Translations under genes and position numbers: made by a program | Notes under the pieces: model-generated | Database searches by the model: none | What the model was told of the DNA's origin: nothing | What the model saw: the letters and a program-made list of their open reading frames with translations, nothing else | Part shown: positions 35,601 to 47,728 of the stretch, piece by piece | Layout of the letters: each line of letters begins with the position of its first letter | Position numbering within the stretch: position 1 is the stretch's first letter | Assembly (NCBI GenBank): GCA_016648135.1 | Contig: JADDOH010023662.1 | Coordinates: forward strand, 62,001-126,000 | Source: Agrypnia vestita | Taxonomy: Eukaryota > Arthropoda > Insecta > Trichoptera > Phryganeidae | Length of the DNA: 64,000 nucleotides | Direction: 5' to 3'

Positions 35601-37343
35601 GGTGCCATACATGCAACATGTTTTTTTTTAAAATTATGTTCCATGCCATCCAACCTAAATAATAAAAATATAAATACTTATATATTTTTTAAATAAATGC
35701 TTGTTTATTTCTAGAAATAATTTCTTCAGTAACATTAACTTTGATGATGTACTTTATATATCCTTTTAAATAGATTGTTATAACCATGTTCTGTGGTTAT
35801 AACATTCAAATGTAAGTATTTTGAATGTTTATATAATTTATTTAAAAAATGGATTGGTCTCATCTCGATAATAGTTTCAAAAGTTGAGCAAATTTGGAAA
35901 TGCGAGCATTTTTTATGAAAAAATTCCATACAGTACAAATATGTTTATATGCTGTATGTTTTACCCAGGGTTCGAGGATATATATCACGATATTTATGGC
36001 TTGATTTTTATTCTTGATATACATATATCCAAAAAACTTTCAGCGGTCTTTAATAGATAGCGCTAGTTGTATTATAAAAAATGCTACAAGTTGTTTTTTT
36101 CAATATCTGTGGTCGTTACTAGATGGCGCTAGATGTATTTAAAAAAAATTCTACATGTCTTTTTTTGATATCTGCGGTTGGTACTAGTTGTATTTTAAAA
36201 GTGCTACAGTTGTTTTTTAGTTTAATTTGTTTCATATAAACCGGTTTTTTTTTCACACAAGAAAACAAACACCCATAACACTACATTAGAAAGAGCAACT
36301 TTTATAACTTATTTATAATAATTGCATTTATTAGCAATTTTTAAGTATGCAATTAAATTATTTAATAAATAATAATTCATTCGAGTTCGTATCAATTGAC
36401 GTGTGCAAAAAAGGAGAAAAATCCAATTTTTCATATATATCCGATATACACATAAAAAAAATTTGTATAAAAATTAGATTTTTTTTAACTCTGGTTTTAC
36501 CGCCTTTTGATAAGTAGGACCTACCTGCTATGGCTGCTCTGTATTGAGGAAGTTTCTTTCCTTGGTCAGGAACCAGATGCACCTGCGAAATGCCAATTCG
36601 AGGTTCCTCCATTGCACTGGGAGTATCTGCCCTCTGAAAAAAAGGCATTTTATTATATTTTTTGCACAACAAATGTGAACTTTATGAAAAGAGATGAGTA
36701 AAATAACATAATTCTTAATATAAATAATGCACAAGTTCAGGAAAAGTAAGAAATCCAGTATCGCATAATATTGAAAAAAAAAGTTTTTATACACAACGAT
36801 GATTCGTAAAGGAAAATGAATTTTGAGAATGCACAAAATAAAAGAGAAAGCTTATAAAGAGTTAAATCTAAAAAAATGAAAAGCACTAAAAAGAAAATTG
36901 ACAATAATTTCAACATTTTAAACTCTCCGGGGTAGTAATAAAATAATGCGTACACATGTAAAAAGTAATATATTATTTTTATTGCATTTTGAATCTAAAA
37001 TTATGCGTAGATTTAATTCCCAGAATGCATATTCACAGTATGAATGTTGAGTTAATAGCTTGAGTAGTTTGTTAGTGTAGTGGTTATGGCTCTCGCCTAC
37101 TGATACAGTGGTCAGTGGTTCAAGTCCTATTCCAGGACACCAGCAAGATAATCCTATTTTCATAGCACGAATGTTTAGCTTAGTTTGAAAATCGTAAGCA
37201 TATTGATGCGACACGTATTCTATTTTCGCATTTCTATTAAAAAAAAAAAAATAATAAAAACTATTATATACCCATCGCGATGATTCTCCATAATTTTGAG
37301 GAGGAATGTATGGTATAAGTCTTTGAGTTTCATCGTCTGTCAT
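32666..37343 (-). CDS. Tret1-like facilitated sugar (trehalose) transporter, three exons
   Basis: Exons 37272-37343, 36525-36633 and 32666-33999 join in frame (introns phase 0 and phase 1) to 504 aa. Donors TGG|GTATAT and GCAG|GTAGGT; acceptors TTTTTTTCAG and TTATTATTTCAG. It is a major-facilitator, SLC2-type 12-TM plasma-membrane sugar carrier. The N-terminal tail has MTDDETQRLIP and KKLPQYRAAIA leading into TM1 (ATLGALATGTVLGWS). Signature motifs: DKLGRK at 119-124 and 350-355, PETPYFL at 230-236, QQFSGINAVLFN at 302-313, GPIPWMVASEL at 411-421, PETKGK at 481-486. Closest to insect Tret1-like proteins; trehalose against other sugars cannot be decided from sequence. Intron 1 holds a SINE and intron 2 a LINE 3' end. 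ATG37343 is chosen because it begins an exon that splices in phase; internal ATGs would lose it. Confidence 0.94.
34190..34735 (+). mobile_element. LINE 3' fragment in intron 2 of the sugar transporter
   Basis: Encodes the C-terminal end of a LINE RT (LEGIQRKLCKCIAYRTRSPG, then RFRISKLITRRQLSDLTFFY, ending SYVSFSSAAKRLLSQY and stop), with a frame break near 34380. It ends in a (TAAA)n-type tail (CGTATAAATAAATAAATAA). Opposite strand to the host gene. Confidence 0.8.
36040..36220. repeat. Degenerate tandem repeat, about 3 units of 70-75 bp
   Basis: Units contain TAGATAGCGCTAGTTGTATT, TAGATGGCGCTAGATGTATT and GGTACTAGTTGTATT, each followed by A-rich sequence, GCTACA(A/T)(G)T and a T-run. Lies in intron 2 of the transporter. 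Confidence 0.6.
37058..37250 (+). mobile_element. tRNA-derived SINE S3, in intron 1 of the sugar transporter
   Basis: TTAGTGTAGTGGTTATGGCT (A box) and GTGGTTCAAGTCCT (B box), body with ATAGCACGAATGTTTAGCTT, then TTCGCATTTCTATT and an A-run of 13. The fullest plus-strand copy of the family in this window. Confidence 0.87.
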
Positions 37344-37510
37344 TTTACGACGCCAATGTTTGTAACGATTTTTGTAACGAGTGAGTATCTATCAATAATA
37401 ATAATAGTATGTATATTCCATATCTATGACTTCCATTGTGACATGTGTCATGTGACAGATGACAGCATAGAAAAGAGACGGTGACCATAGACGTACAGTG
37501 ACAGTGAAAG

Positions 37511-39416
37511 CCAGGGTCCGGACAGTCCATACAACGTAATTTACAGAAATTTCCAACAGAGGGCCGCCATTATAGTTATGTACCTTGTCGCTACTGCAGC
37601 ACCATCGCGCCCGATTTTGGCCTATCGTCCAATGCCATCTATACGTGCATCACACAAACAAGAATCGTAGAAGGCATGGTTTGAGCCTCAAATAAAATGG
37701 TTTGAAGGTTGAATTATATTTTTCATCGCAGTTTTAATGCAAGATGGTTTGAGCCTCGAATAAAATGTAAAAAAAAAAATCCGTTATCATCTCATTTTTC
37801 AATGTTCATTACTGTCATACATTTACGTAAAATAGTATATACCTGTGTATACATATTCCTAAATTCTTTCTTTATACCCAGGTTGAAAAACGAAAAAATA
37901 CCGTCAAGATACAAGTATTTTAATATTATTTGGTGTTTTATTAGTAATCAATTTCTGAGAAAATGTTACTTATTTTGACGTAAAATTGTTCGTTATTTGT
38001 CATTTTTATTGATTAATCTCAAAAGGAGGTCAAAAAGAATATATTTTATAGAATACAGCGTACAACTATCAATGTATAAATATTTAAGTTTCTTTGTGAA
38101 CATGAACTTAATAATGATTCTTATTTTAGACATAATATAGACGAACAGAACGTTACGATAAAAATGATTGAATTGTGCCCGAAATGCCCTGAAAAACCGA
38201 GCAATAAGGATATGATTTCGAGTATACGTTATAAAAATCAAAGCGTGTAATGCTTATGCAATATTGCAGTGCAAATTTTTAACATTAGAATACCTAAAAA
38301 AAGTAATTATTACATCGAGAAAGCACAACATTGATAAATTTGAATATTTGTTTTCTCTCTCTCTCGATTCTGACATGTCGCACGTGCGATAAAAAAGTCA
38401 TAACTCAAAAAAATAATTTGTAGTTAAGTAAGTATACAGAAATATTCACAAAAATATATTTGCTAAAAATTGCTCGTTTTACTGTTATGATAATAGTTGT
38501 TCCACAATTACACTGATACTGATTTTTACAACCTTATTCTCGAACAGCGTCATTTTTGCCTTTATGTTGGGCAGACGTGTACATTTATCATGATCTCCAT
38601 CTCAAATATACGGCCTATATTCTGAAATAAGCAATTTTCTTATTTCTGTATCTTGACAGTTATTGTTAATCATTGTAATGCCGCCAATTTTGAAGTTTTA
38701 AGTTAGATAGGTTAAAGATTAATGAATTTAATCAATTAGAAAAATCATCATTCATGAGTGTGAATAAATTATTTGTTTACGTTTTAGACCTTTCTGATTG
38801 ATTGAATTCATTAATTTCAAACCTTTCAAACTTAAAACGTCAAAATTGGCGGCGATTAAATGTTATAAAACAACTGTCGAGATACAGAAATAGCAATATT
38901 GCTTATTTCAGAATACAACCGATAGCCATCAATTGAAAAGTGACTGTTGTTGATATAGTTCCTCGTCTTTGTTTATCTGATAAAGGACGCATTTAAAAAT
39001 AAATTTTGATTGAGTTTTATGTACTTTCAAGTTGTAACGTAATTTGTATTTAATGAATGCTGGTTTCGTCTTTAGAAATGAGTCTTCCTTTGAGATAAAA
39101 TCTATGTTATATTTCGTATTTATTTAAAAATTTTGGTACTCTTACATATCTCATGGTTATAGAATATCTATATATTTTATGCTCGTTTAAAATGTTTTAG
39201 TTCCTCGTGATAATGACTGAATTAATAAACAATATTTAACGTTTACCTTTAACTACTGTGGTAAATATTTTGTTCCGCAATTACTGAGGTACGTTCAAAT
39301 TGTCATCCATAAAATCCAAAAGAAATTTGTATTTTGGTTAGTGGTATTTTATTTAAGGATATGTTTTTACACATATATTATAAAAAAATGTAATAATGAA
39401 TAATTAATTTATGTTA
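37511..39416. repeat. Long direct repeat A, copy 2 (no mariner)
   Basis: Partner of 2503-5676. At about 39165-39185 it keeps the unfilled target (ATATCTATATATTTTATGCT) of mariner M1. It begins only about 170 bp upstream of the start codon of the minus-strand sugar transporter, so it probably abuts or overlaps that gene's promoter. Confidence 0.9.
38610..38925. repeat. Foldback / MITE-like inverted repeat, in repeat A copy 2
   Basis: Same element as 3576-3891, with matching arms (TATTCTGAAATAAGCAATTT and inverse) and the same borders. Confidence 0.75.
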
Positions 39417-39718
39417 ATTTTGTTTATAAACGGCGAAAATCTCAATATTTACACACATATATATATATATATATTAGAGTCATTGTATAATTTTAAGCCG
39501 TTCTAGTATAGTGTTGATCATTTTCGTGTATTTTGTGTAATTTAATGTCTTCGTTTTGTATTTCGCCATTTTTAGCTTGTGAATGAGTTTTAGTGTTTCG
39601 CAAATAAACCAAAATAATAAACCGTTTCAGTTGATGTCAGGTATTTCAAATTGTAGACAATTTTCAATATATTATTTTGCTGTCATTGGAGTATGTTTAG
39701 GTTTGTCTTGTTTCAGGT

Positions 39719-39830
39719 TCCCCAGAAGGGTATCATATATCCTATTCTACTCTTAACGTATGCCCCATACATCATAATTTGTATGATCTTCGGTGTGATT
39801 TCGTGTAATTTGTGGAAGGCTAGTCAGTTT
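39719..39830 (-). mobile_element. LINE RT relic, downstream half (split by a Harbinger-like insertion)
   Basis: The minus strand reads FHKLHEITPKIIQIMMYGAY and then VKSRIGYMIPFWG, matching the LINE block that ends YGI..WG. Its upstream half is at 41747-41850 (IQLYKYLGLIVDRHLK), on the far side of the element at 39832-41745. Confidence 0.6.
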
Positions 39831-40493
39831 AGGCCCGGTTGTTTCAAGTTCGATCAAAGTAAGCGTAGAGTTTAAACTGAAATTTTTAGTACTTTTTTCA
39901 AAAACGGGTTGTTTCAAATCGGATTAAGCGAAATCTGTCAGAGAATTCTGAGCGGAAATTTTAGATTAAACTCTCGGTCAGAGTCGCACATGCGCACTGC
40001 GCAATGTAATTGACATCTGTCAATAAAATATTTTTTTACTAATTTTTCGACAATTTACATACACAGTGTCGAAATGTACAATATTATGTAGGGTGACGCA
40101 GGCTTTTCTGTCGATCAACTGATCCTACAGTATATCCTTAACAGGAGAAATACTTTACTTAGATCTCGAACAATACTTTTTTGTCAGAAGAAATTGATTT
40201 TTCCGCAACTCTAAATGAATTTTACCGCAGGGCATTGTCGACAATATTTTTTTTCAAGGTTTCTATTTCACTCGGGTTTTGATAATTTTACATTTATATC
40301 CATGAAAGGTGCGTAAGTGGTTTATCTGGAACACTGCTTCTTGGACTGCGGATAGTGTCAGTCATTACCAGAGCAATGGCTGACCACAGGCCACATTTTA
40401 GTCAGCCGAAGAGCACTATAAAAATCAGAAATATATTTGTCATTATGTCCAAACAAAATATCAAGTTACGACAAACGGTACTAGGTACCAGAT

Positions 40494-40631
40494 TTTTTTT
40501 TTTTTTTTAAATAAATAGAGATGCGAACACGGAATACGTGTCACATCAATATTCTTACTATTTTCAAACTAAGCTAAACGCTTGTGCTATGAAAATAGGA
40601 CTAACTTCCTAGTCTGGGCTGAGATTCGAAG
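40494..40631 (-). mobile_element. tRNA-derived SINE S4 (head truncated)
   Basis: On the minus strand: TTCGAATCTCAGC (B box), body with ATAGCACAAGCGTTTAGCTT, ATTGATGTGACACGTATTCC, TTCGCATCTCTATTT and a long A-run (T-run at 40494-40510 on the plus strand). Confidence 0.8.
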
Positions 40632-40779
40632 GAATTGGTAATTGCTATATTGTAGGAGACCGGGATTATGCCCTCAAACCAAATGTACAGCAATTTTTAA
40701 TGCTACAATGGGCCTGAAGGCCCAATTTTAATGGCGGTCTGACAAGAACACCTAGATTTTAAAGAAATCAGAAAGATGT

Positions 40780-40850
40780 ATTGCGACCTCACCGGGAATC
40801 GAACTCGGAATTCTCAGTATGCAGAGCCAGTGACATGGCCACTGGTTTGG
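40780..40850 (-). mobile_element. tRNA-like SINE head fragment
   Basis: The minus strand holds a B-box-like CCGAGTTCGATTCCCGGTGA preceded by GGCCATGTCACTGGCTCTGC. A diverged relative lies near 56305-56400. It differs from S1-S4 outside the tRNA part. Confidence 0.5.
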
Positions 40851-41746
40851 TCATGTGGAACAGATGAGCAAAGAAAGGATGGCAAGGAAAATTGTTTGTC
40901 GAAAGCATCAGAAGCAGAGGACGTCCGCGGAATAATAGTAATAAAACAATATATTCGGTGTATGAAATTCTTTTATTTTATTGTATTTTATATACCTACC
41001 TATTAACAGGAAAATGAATATTTTAATAAAAAATACAACTTGTAATAAAATTAAGCCAGATCTCTTTTGGCATTATGCCTTTCCAAAACAACTTCGTGAA
41101 TTTCCTGCCGATTCTTTAGATAGTTGGGTTTTGAAAATATCTAACTGAACCACATATAATTTATTCTGCATATCAGTCGTAGGCTTTGGATTCACTTTTC
41201 TTATTACCTGCAAACAAAGAAAAGGTTATAAACAGAAAAACTAAAGAAATACAATACAGATCAAATAAAAACATATTGTTCTTGCAAACACTAAATAGGT
41301 AAGATAACATTTAATTTCGTCAATAACTAACCTTCCTGGCGCTTTTCATCGTATTCTCGAATCTACTTCGAAAATCTGTTGGACAGTACGCATTTAGGTG
41401 GGAACAAAGCAACAAAACATTAAATTAGTTGCGTAATGCGGCCCACTAGTCTCCTTTCATCTTCTTGTGGAAATCTTCAGTAAAACAGCATTGTTGATGA
41501 CATGTTTCGAAACATCTGCTTTGATCTGCTTGCTGTCAAATGAAATTTAAATTATGTGTTGCCATATGCAAAATTATTTTGGCGTGCATTTGTCTATGAT
41601 TTTTATTTTACACAATTGCAACACCCCTAATCCGATTTTAAATTTGAAACAACTCAATTCTTCGAGATTTCGCGTGACCTCGAGGTTAAGCTCAGTTTAA
41701 GCCAGTATTTCCGCTTACTTTGATCGAACTTGAAACAACCGGGCCT

Positions 41747-41850
41747 AGTCGTAGAGTCAATTACTGTGTCTATATGAATGCTCTATTTGAGGTGTCTGTC
41801 TACGATGAGTCCTAAGTATTTGTATAATTGTATTCTATAACTAGTCCAAT
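41747..41850 (-). mobile_element. LINE RT relic, upstream half
   Basis: Minus strand YRIQLYKYLGLIVDRHLK then SIHIDTVIDSTT, the RT block after the YADD motif. Continues at 39719-39830 once the Harbinger-like element is removed. Confidence 0.6.
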
Positions 41851-43314
41851 TAATCACTTAATTCCTTCATCGAAAAAATTCCACACCACATCCGGTTCGG
41901 GGATGAATTTTTGGGGGGTTATGTATGTATTTGGAGAGGATTCCCACCCGTCCAGAAGAGTCCTCTCGTGTCAGCATGTGGCGTGTGTTCAGTGAGTGTC
42001 GCGTATGTAGTATGTATGCAAAGTGTGCAGGAATGAGCAAATCTAGATAGATGCAAATGATACTCACGGTTAAATATTGTTATTTTTTGTGACAATTTAC
42101 AGGAATATCACTTGCGTGTGCTACGGCGACCGGCGACAGGATGGTTGGTCTCTTTAGTCAACCGGGAGCAGATCACTGATCAGCTGTGTGGTGCCCGTGA
42201 TTGGCGGACACGGGTCAGATTACGGATAGACTCGCGGCGGTAGGTAGTCGAGGACCGGACAATTGCCAAATAATATAAGTTCGAACCGTTTTATTTGGTT
42301 CTTTGATAGTACATTTTAATCGTTTTTTGCACATAAATAATTCTAATCAGATTCCTAAAGGTATGTGTCGACTGTTACTAATGCTAAAAGAAAGCAATAT
42401 CATTGGTGAGGGAAACTAATACTGGGAGGTCAATGAAACAATTCAGCCTATAACATTGAAGTTTATATGTCTCGGTTCGGTACCTACTGCAAGTGATGCT
42501 TCTGATCAATTTTCATTGGGTTAAGATAAGTCATCTTCTAAAGGCCCAATGACTCTGTCACAATTCAGATGTCATCCAGTCCGACCCGTGTTTCTAGAAG
42601 TCGCCTGAGCTATTTCATCCACGTAAATTAAGATATCTGCTTCCTCCAAAATATTTATAGAATGATTTGGCAAAACACTTTATAATTAAAATGCTGAAAA
42701 ATTGAAATTGTTTCATATAATGTTCATATTTGTTTATTGATTTAATAAAAATGGTGTGTTTTATTTATTATTTTATGCGAGTAAGAACTCGACAATTTAT
42801 AGTTTAAATATTGAAAATTTTGAATGAAGAAATATTTAGAACGTACATGTTATATTGTAATTTTATATTTTGTTTGGCAAAATAAATCTCGGAGAGAATA
42901 AAAGGGAAAATTCTTAGAAAAAGGAAGGCATTTTTCGTAATATTTTTCAAAGCGACAATAAGTAGCTTCGTGTTTGTAATTTTATATTTTTATTCCTCTT
43001 TTTGATCGCTATTTTTTCGAAGAAGTTTCCTCTTCGTTGCTTAATTTACATAGTCATTTCGTATTTTAATTCCTTGTTTCGTACGATAAAATAATTGGTG
43101 GGTTCCAGCCGGAATCCGGGAAGAAATTTGAAAGTCGTGGACATTGATTACTTTCTTTTCCCGCGGCTGGAAAGAATAATATCCATATAATAATATTGCC
43201 ATCAAAATCTTCAACGGCTAAACAATACTAAAAATAAAGTGTGTTGCCAAAAAACGGAAGCGAAACAAATGCAAAATTAAATCTATTCATTTATTTATCT
43301 TCATAATATAAGCT
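41851..43314. other. No gene seen
   Basis: About 41880-42290 is GC-richer than its surroundings (for example ACGGCGACCGGCGACAGGAT and GACTCGCGGCGGTAGGTAGT) and may be part of an unrecognised retroelement; the remainder is AT-rich. Confidence 0.4.
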
Positions 43315-44107
43315 ATAAGGCCGCAACGTAATGAAAAGTGTCGTCTAAAGTGCACAAGTAAAATAACTAACGGAGATAGAAAATATTTGTGAAAGTTATT
43401 GGTTCCTAAAGAGGTAAATCGACAACAATAAATAAATGTGTGATGATTTTAAATCGTAGCATAGACGCATCAAAACCCAAAAAGGTAAAAAGTGCCATAA
43501 TGCTTTTTATTTCCATTTTATGGAAGTATTTCACATTTATGGAAGCATTTCAATGCCATAAAAGTATATTTTAAAGTTTAAAGTATATTTTGTGTATTTT
43601 CAATCTCGTCGATTTTTTGATAATTTCATACTAAAAATCCAACATTAAAAAATATTCAAAGTTAGAAAGTAATGTCTTTTCTAAAAAAATCTATAAATTG
43701 ATTAAGATATCATAACGCGGTATCTTGTATCAACGTGTAAAAAATATTCAAACGTTCCGCGATTTTTTTGTAAAAAAAGTTCGTCACAGTATAAAATAGT
43801 ATTCTAAACATAAATCCAAATACTTAAAAACGAAATAAAAACATGAATTTACGATTTATCAGCTTAGTTTTTTCTATCTTTAAATTTTTCAAAGTTATGA
43901 CTCTATTTTGTAAGAGATGCGAGTATATATCTCAAATCTCAACTTGTCAACTTGTATGCATATTGTACGCTGTCTCAATACACCTACCCGTGTGTCTTAT
44001 CGGTGAATTGTAGAGTTATCATAATTTTATACCAACTAGTAAAAAGATAGCGACACTTGTTTGATGTACGTAGAAATTACGCTTATAAAAAATACATTTT
44101 TATTTAG

Positions 44108-44274
44108 TGTCGCGTAAGCTGCTAAAATTACATGCTTTGCATAAAGCCATTCTTACCAAAAAAACCGTTAGCGTAAAACAATGCAAACCAATAAAAATAA
44201 ACCATTTAACGATTACAAATATAAACATAACCATCGACGGAAGCTGTCAGACGTTGTCGAGTGTTATAATACAG
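44108..44274 (+). pseudogene. Exon A of the repeat-B gene remnant (copy 2, frameshifted)
   Basis: Same splice borders as 8057-8224 but 167 nt instead of 168: one A is missing from the run in the AAAAACCGTT stretch, which shifts the frame after ILTKK. The copy-1 exon is open. Confidence 0.35.
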
Positions 44275-45542
44275 GTGAAATGTTCGCTTTTTGAGTTTAT
44301 TTCTTTGTTACGGTATCTTTTAAATAATCTATTAAGATTCGGTAATATTCCCAAATCGCAAAGATGGCTTTTTTTGACATGCATTTGAGGTACCTAAGTA
44401 ATTATGCGGTGACTTGTTTTTAATATAATGCAGAATCCAATTTCTTTGGGTCCAAAAAAAGTATATCATCCCAGAGGAATATGTCTAGCTTTTATTAACA
44501 GGTTTGTATATTTTTCAACTTTTACCTATGTTCTGTGACTTTTACAAATTTTTACCAGCGTAATTTCTAGAAATTTCTGATATGTATTAATTAATAGCTA
44601 TTTGTCCTACAGTAATCACAAAGTTGTATTTTATTAATATTTACCTATTTGTATTAAATCATTACATTTTCATTTAAGTCATTGAAACCGCAGGCTGAAG
44701 ACAATATTATATTTTTAGTATTATTTGTGTATTGAAGTATTTCTTGTGTGATGCTTTATCCCTTTTTTGTTTTACCTGTGTACCTATAAGTATATTAAAT
44801 TAAATAACTAATCTTAATTTCCAGAAAATGTTGGTTATACGCAGATGTAATCCAGAAAAATCCATGATTATACACAGATGAAGGAAACTATAGGTAGAAA
44901 GTGTGGTTACAGTGCTATAAAAGGTTAGTACAATATTTGTGCCTATATTTTTCATCACATTCTATAACAAATAAATGTATAGTTATTTATATCATCTGTA
45001 TTTTTTCTAACGATAAAGTTTCAGAATTTATGGTACCTACATTTTCCTTTTTAAAACACATTTTAAAAATTTTAATATCAGTAACATAAAAGGCTAGTAT
45101 ATTTTTTAACACACACTAGCAAAGTAATTAATAGTTTTCTAAATAATTACTGTATTTATAGCTTCAGGTTCTGTTTCAGATTTTTTAACACATTAGTGAT
45201 AGTATTTCAACCAGTTACACAATGACCATAATTTGAGATTTGTATCTGATTGTATCGATTGGTATTCGATTTTTCGCAATTCGACAGGCCACCATCGGTA
45301 GTAGACAATAGTTACATTTCAGTTAGCAATCATCAATACAATCGGATACAGATCTTAAATAACTGAATCACGAATAACCGATTATCACTAGTACATACAT
45401 AAAATCTAGAAAAAAGATCTAGGAAACCTAGACTTTGCATATAAAGAACTTATAATGAAAATGCTTTCATATGTTAATGTTTTAGCAATATTTTTATATT
45501 GTGATACTGGAGATTTCCATTTTGTTCTTCTCCTTCTTTTTC

Positions 45543-45719
45543 TTTTATTAGATCTGTTGATCTGTACTACAGAAATCTACGCCTCCTGGGATAACGAGGT
45601 CCAGCTATCTGTCCATCTTTTCGGTGGTCTTCCCGGTAGGCGTCATCCAGAGGGGATTTCATTCGCTGCTGTATGCACGAGTCTCACTGTCCATTCTGGC
45701 TACGTGATCCCACCAGAAT
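45543..45719 (-). mobile_element. Short LINE C-terminal relic in repeat B copy 2
   Basis: Counterpart of 9480-9655, same position within the repeat. Confidence 0.5.
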
Positions 45720-46698
45720 CTCCATTTTGTTCCTTTTCAGAATCTTCCATTTTGTTGTTTACCTTAATATTAAAAAAATAACAGCCGATTCTCGATTTCC
45801 AGAAACTGCAGAAATAATTCAGCCTTCTCCGATTGAAAGTGTGGATGTCAAGTTGTAATTACAGTGCGAAAAAAGGTTAGTTTATTTTTTTAAGAAATTC
45901 TCCAGCTAAATTATTTTTATTAATCAATATGTATATGCTGTATTTTTTTTTACTATAAAATTTCAGAATTGTTAGTACATTTTGCTTTTTAAAACACATT
46001 CTCCTAATTTTAGAAACTGTAACATAAATGGTTAGTATACTGTCTCATCCCAAAGGACACTAGAGAAGAAAGCTAGCACTTATCTTATTTACTACACTTA
46101 TTTGCTTTTATTGATAGGTTATGTGTCCCCAGACAGAATGCCTATATTGTCCATAGCTGATGTTTATAATACATAACATAATTCTGTAACAACGTAATTC
46201 TATTGAAAGTATTGGAGTTGCTGAGGTTTTCATCATGTCGAATGCTATAATAACAATGTCAGAAATAGGACTCTAAACAATTCTATCTGGATCAACACGT
46301 GGGTTACTCAACTTTGAATGTATTTCTTTTTATAGAAGAATACGTTTTATTCTATTGGCATTTATTTTTTACCTAAATTAAAATTTTGATATCATTTAGA
46401 GAGTTAAATTTTTGCATATCAAATTACTTATTTTCTGTGAGCACGGGTACCCAGTTCTTTAAATCTGTGCCCAGTAAATAATATAGTTATAAAGATAAAT
46501 ATTCCTTCCATCCTCATCCTGAAAAAAGCACCAATTAATAAATTATAATAATATATGTGATACATACATAAATGCAAATAATTATAGAATTGTGTAGTAA
46601 TTTTTAAATTGTACTTGTGTGAATAGATTCGTTGCATTACTTCACTTAAAAGTGAATACATATTCTTTGTAATAATATCATTACTATATATATTTCAG

Positions 46699-46885
46699 AG
46701 AGAACATGTTACACAACGACAATGGACATACAGAAAGTGCATCAAGTATGGAAGATACAGCGACAGGACTTTGGAGAACTTCAGTAGCAAATGAAAGCAC
46801 CTTAGATTACACAAATTCGCTTTCACACATTGTCAAATTAGGGAATAAAAAATTAAATGTGTGCTCTCGATTTGCATCAAAGTAG
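46699..46885 (+). other. Candidate exon C of the repeat-B gene remnant (copy 2, open)
   Basis: After TATATTTCAG, an ATG at 46706 opens 59 codons: MLHNDNGHTESASSMEDTAT, GLWRTSVANESTLDYTNSLS and HIVKLGNKKLNVCSRFASK. Copy 1 has a stop at codon 10. The phase-1 frame compatible with exon A is also open here (ERTCYTTTMDI...GELQ). I do not recognise either peptide. Confidence 0.3.
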
Positions 46886-47728
46886 TTAAAGCCATGCGAA
46901 TCGAATAAAAATTTTGTATCAAGTCGTTGTTTGTAAGTATGCATGTCAAATCTTTTGATGCAACACAAATAAAAATAACATATCGAGTTGATGTAATCGG
47001 TATATGCTGCAGAAGATGCCATTTTTCTTTTTCCTTAAAAATTTGAAATTTGTTAAGTTTTAAAAAAAATAGTATAATTTTTTATGGAAATCATTTTTGG
47101 AGCCACGTTATCAAACCTTCAAAAGAAGGCTAAAAATATATTTTCAGTCTGCATATTATAAAGATACCTTTTTAAAATGGGTTTGAATATGCACATTTTT
47201 AAAAACAAGAAATATAACAAAATGGAAATGCAAGATAATCTTTGTATTTTTCTACTTAATAAAATATCATCTAGTCTTCCGTACAAAAAGAGAGCTTAAA
47301 TTTAAGTTAATGTAACCTATTCAATTTTTATTTAAGTAAAATTGTGTTATCCAATTGTCATTTTAAGAATATATAAATATTGATTCAATTACTAAAAAAT
47401 GTCGTTCTCAAACTCTATTAGTACTAGGGAGTGAATTATTTGACAAAAAACTTCATTTTAGATATTTTGTTATGCGAAATGTAAAGGTGCTTGAAAATTT
47501 ATATTCTATGAGTAGAATGTATGTAAGCAATGTGAACCTTACAAAGTTTCTTTTATACATTCTTAATTAAACATTTGCTCATTTAATAAGTATAAATTTT
47601 GGGAATTCTTAAAGTTTAGGACTGCTTGATATTTTTTTACCTTTTGTTAGTCGATGATGACTTGCAAACAACATGCTCGGACATAAAATATACATTTTAA
47701 TTTATGTTAAATAAATCAGTAATATTAA

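Larger units (their letters stand above)
39832..41745 (+). mobile_element. PIF/Harbinger-like transposon relic
   Basis: The two ends are the same 34-nt sequence in inverse orientation, starting GGCCCGGTTGTTTCAAGTTC and continuing GATCAAAGTAAGCG. TA lies just outside each end. Near 40635-40680 the plus strand reads GNCYIVGDRDYALKPN, resembling the Harbinger DDE block (G-D-x-G-Y-x-L-x-P). About 41040-41350 may hold remains of the second, minus-strand Harbinger gene. Two SINE pieces have inserted inside. The element itself split an older LINE. 1,914 bp. Confidence 0.75.
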
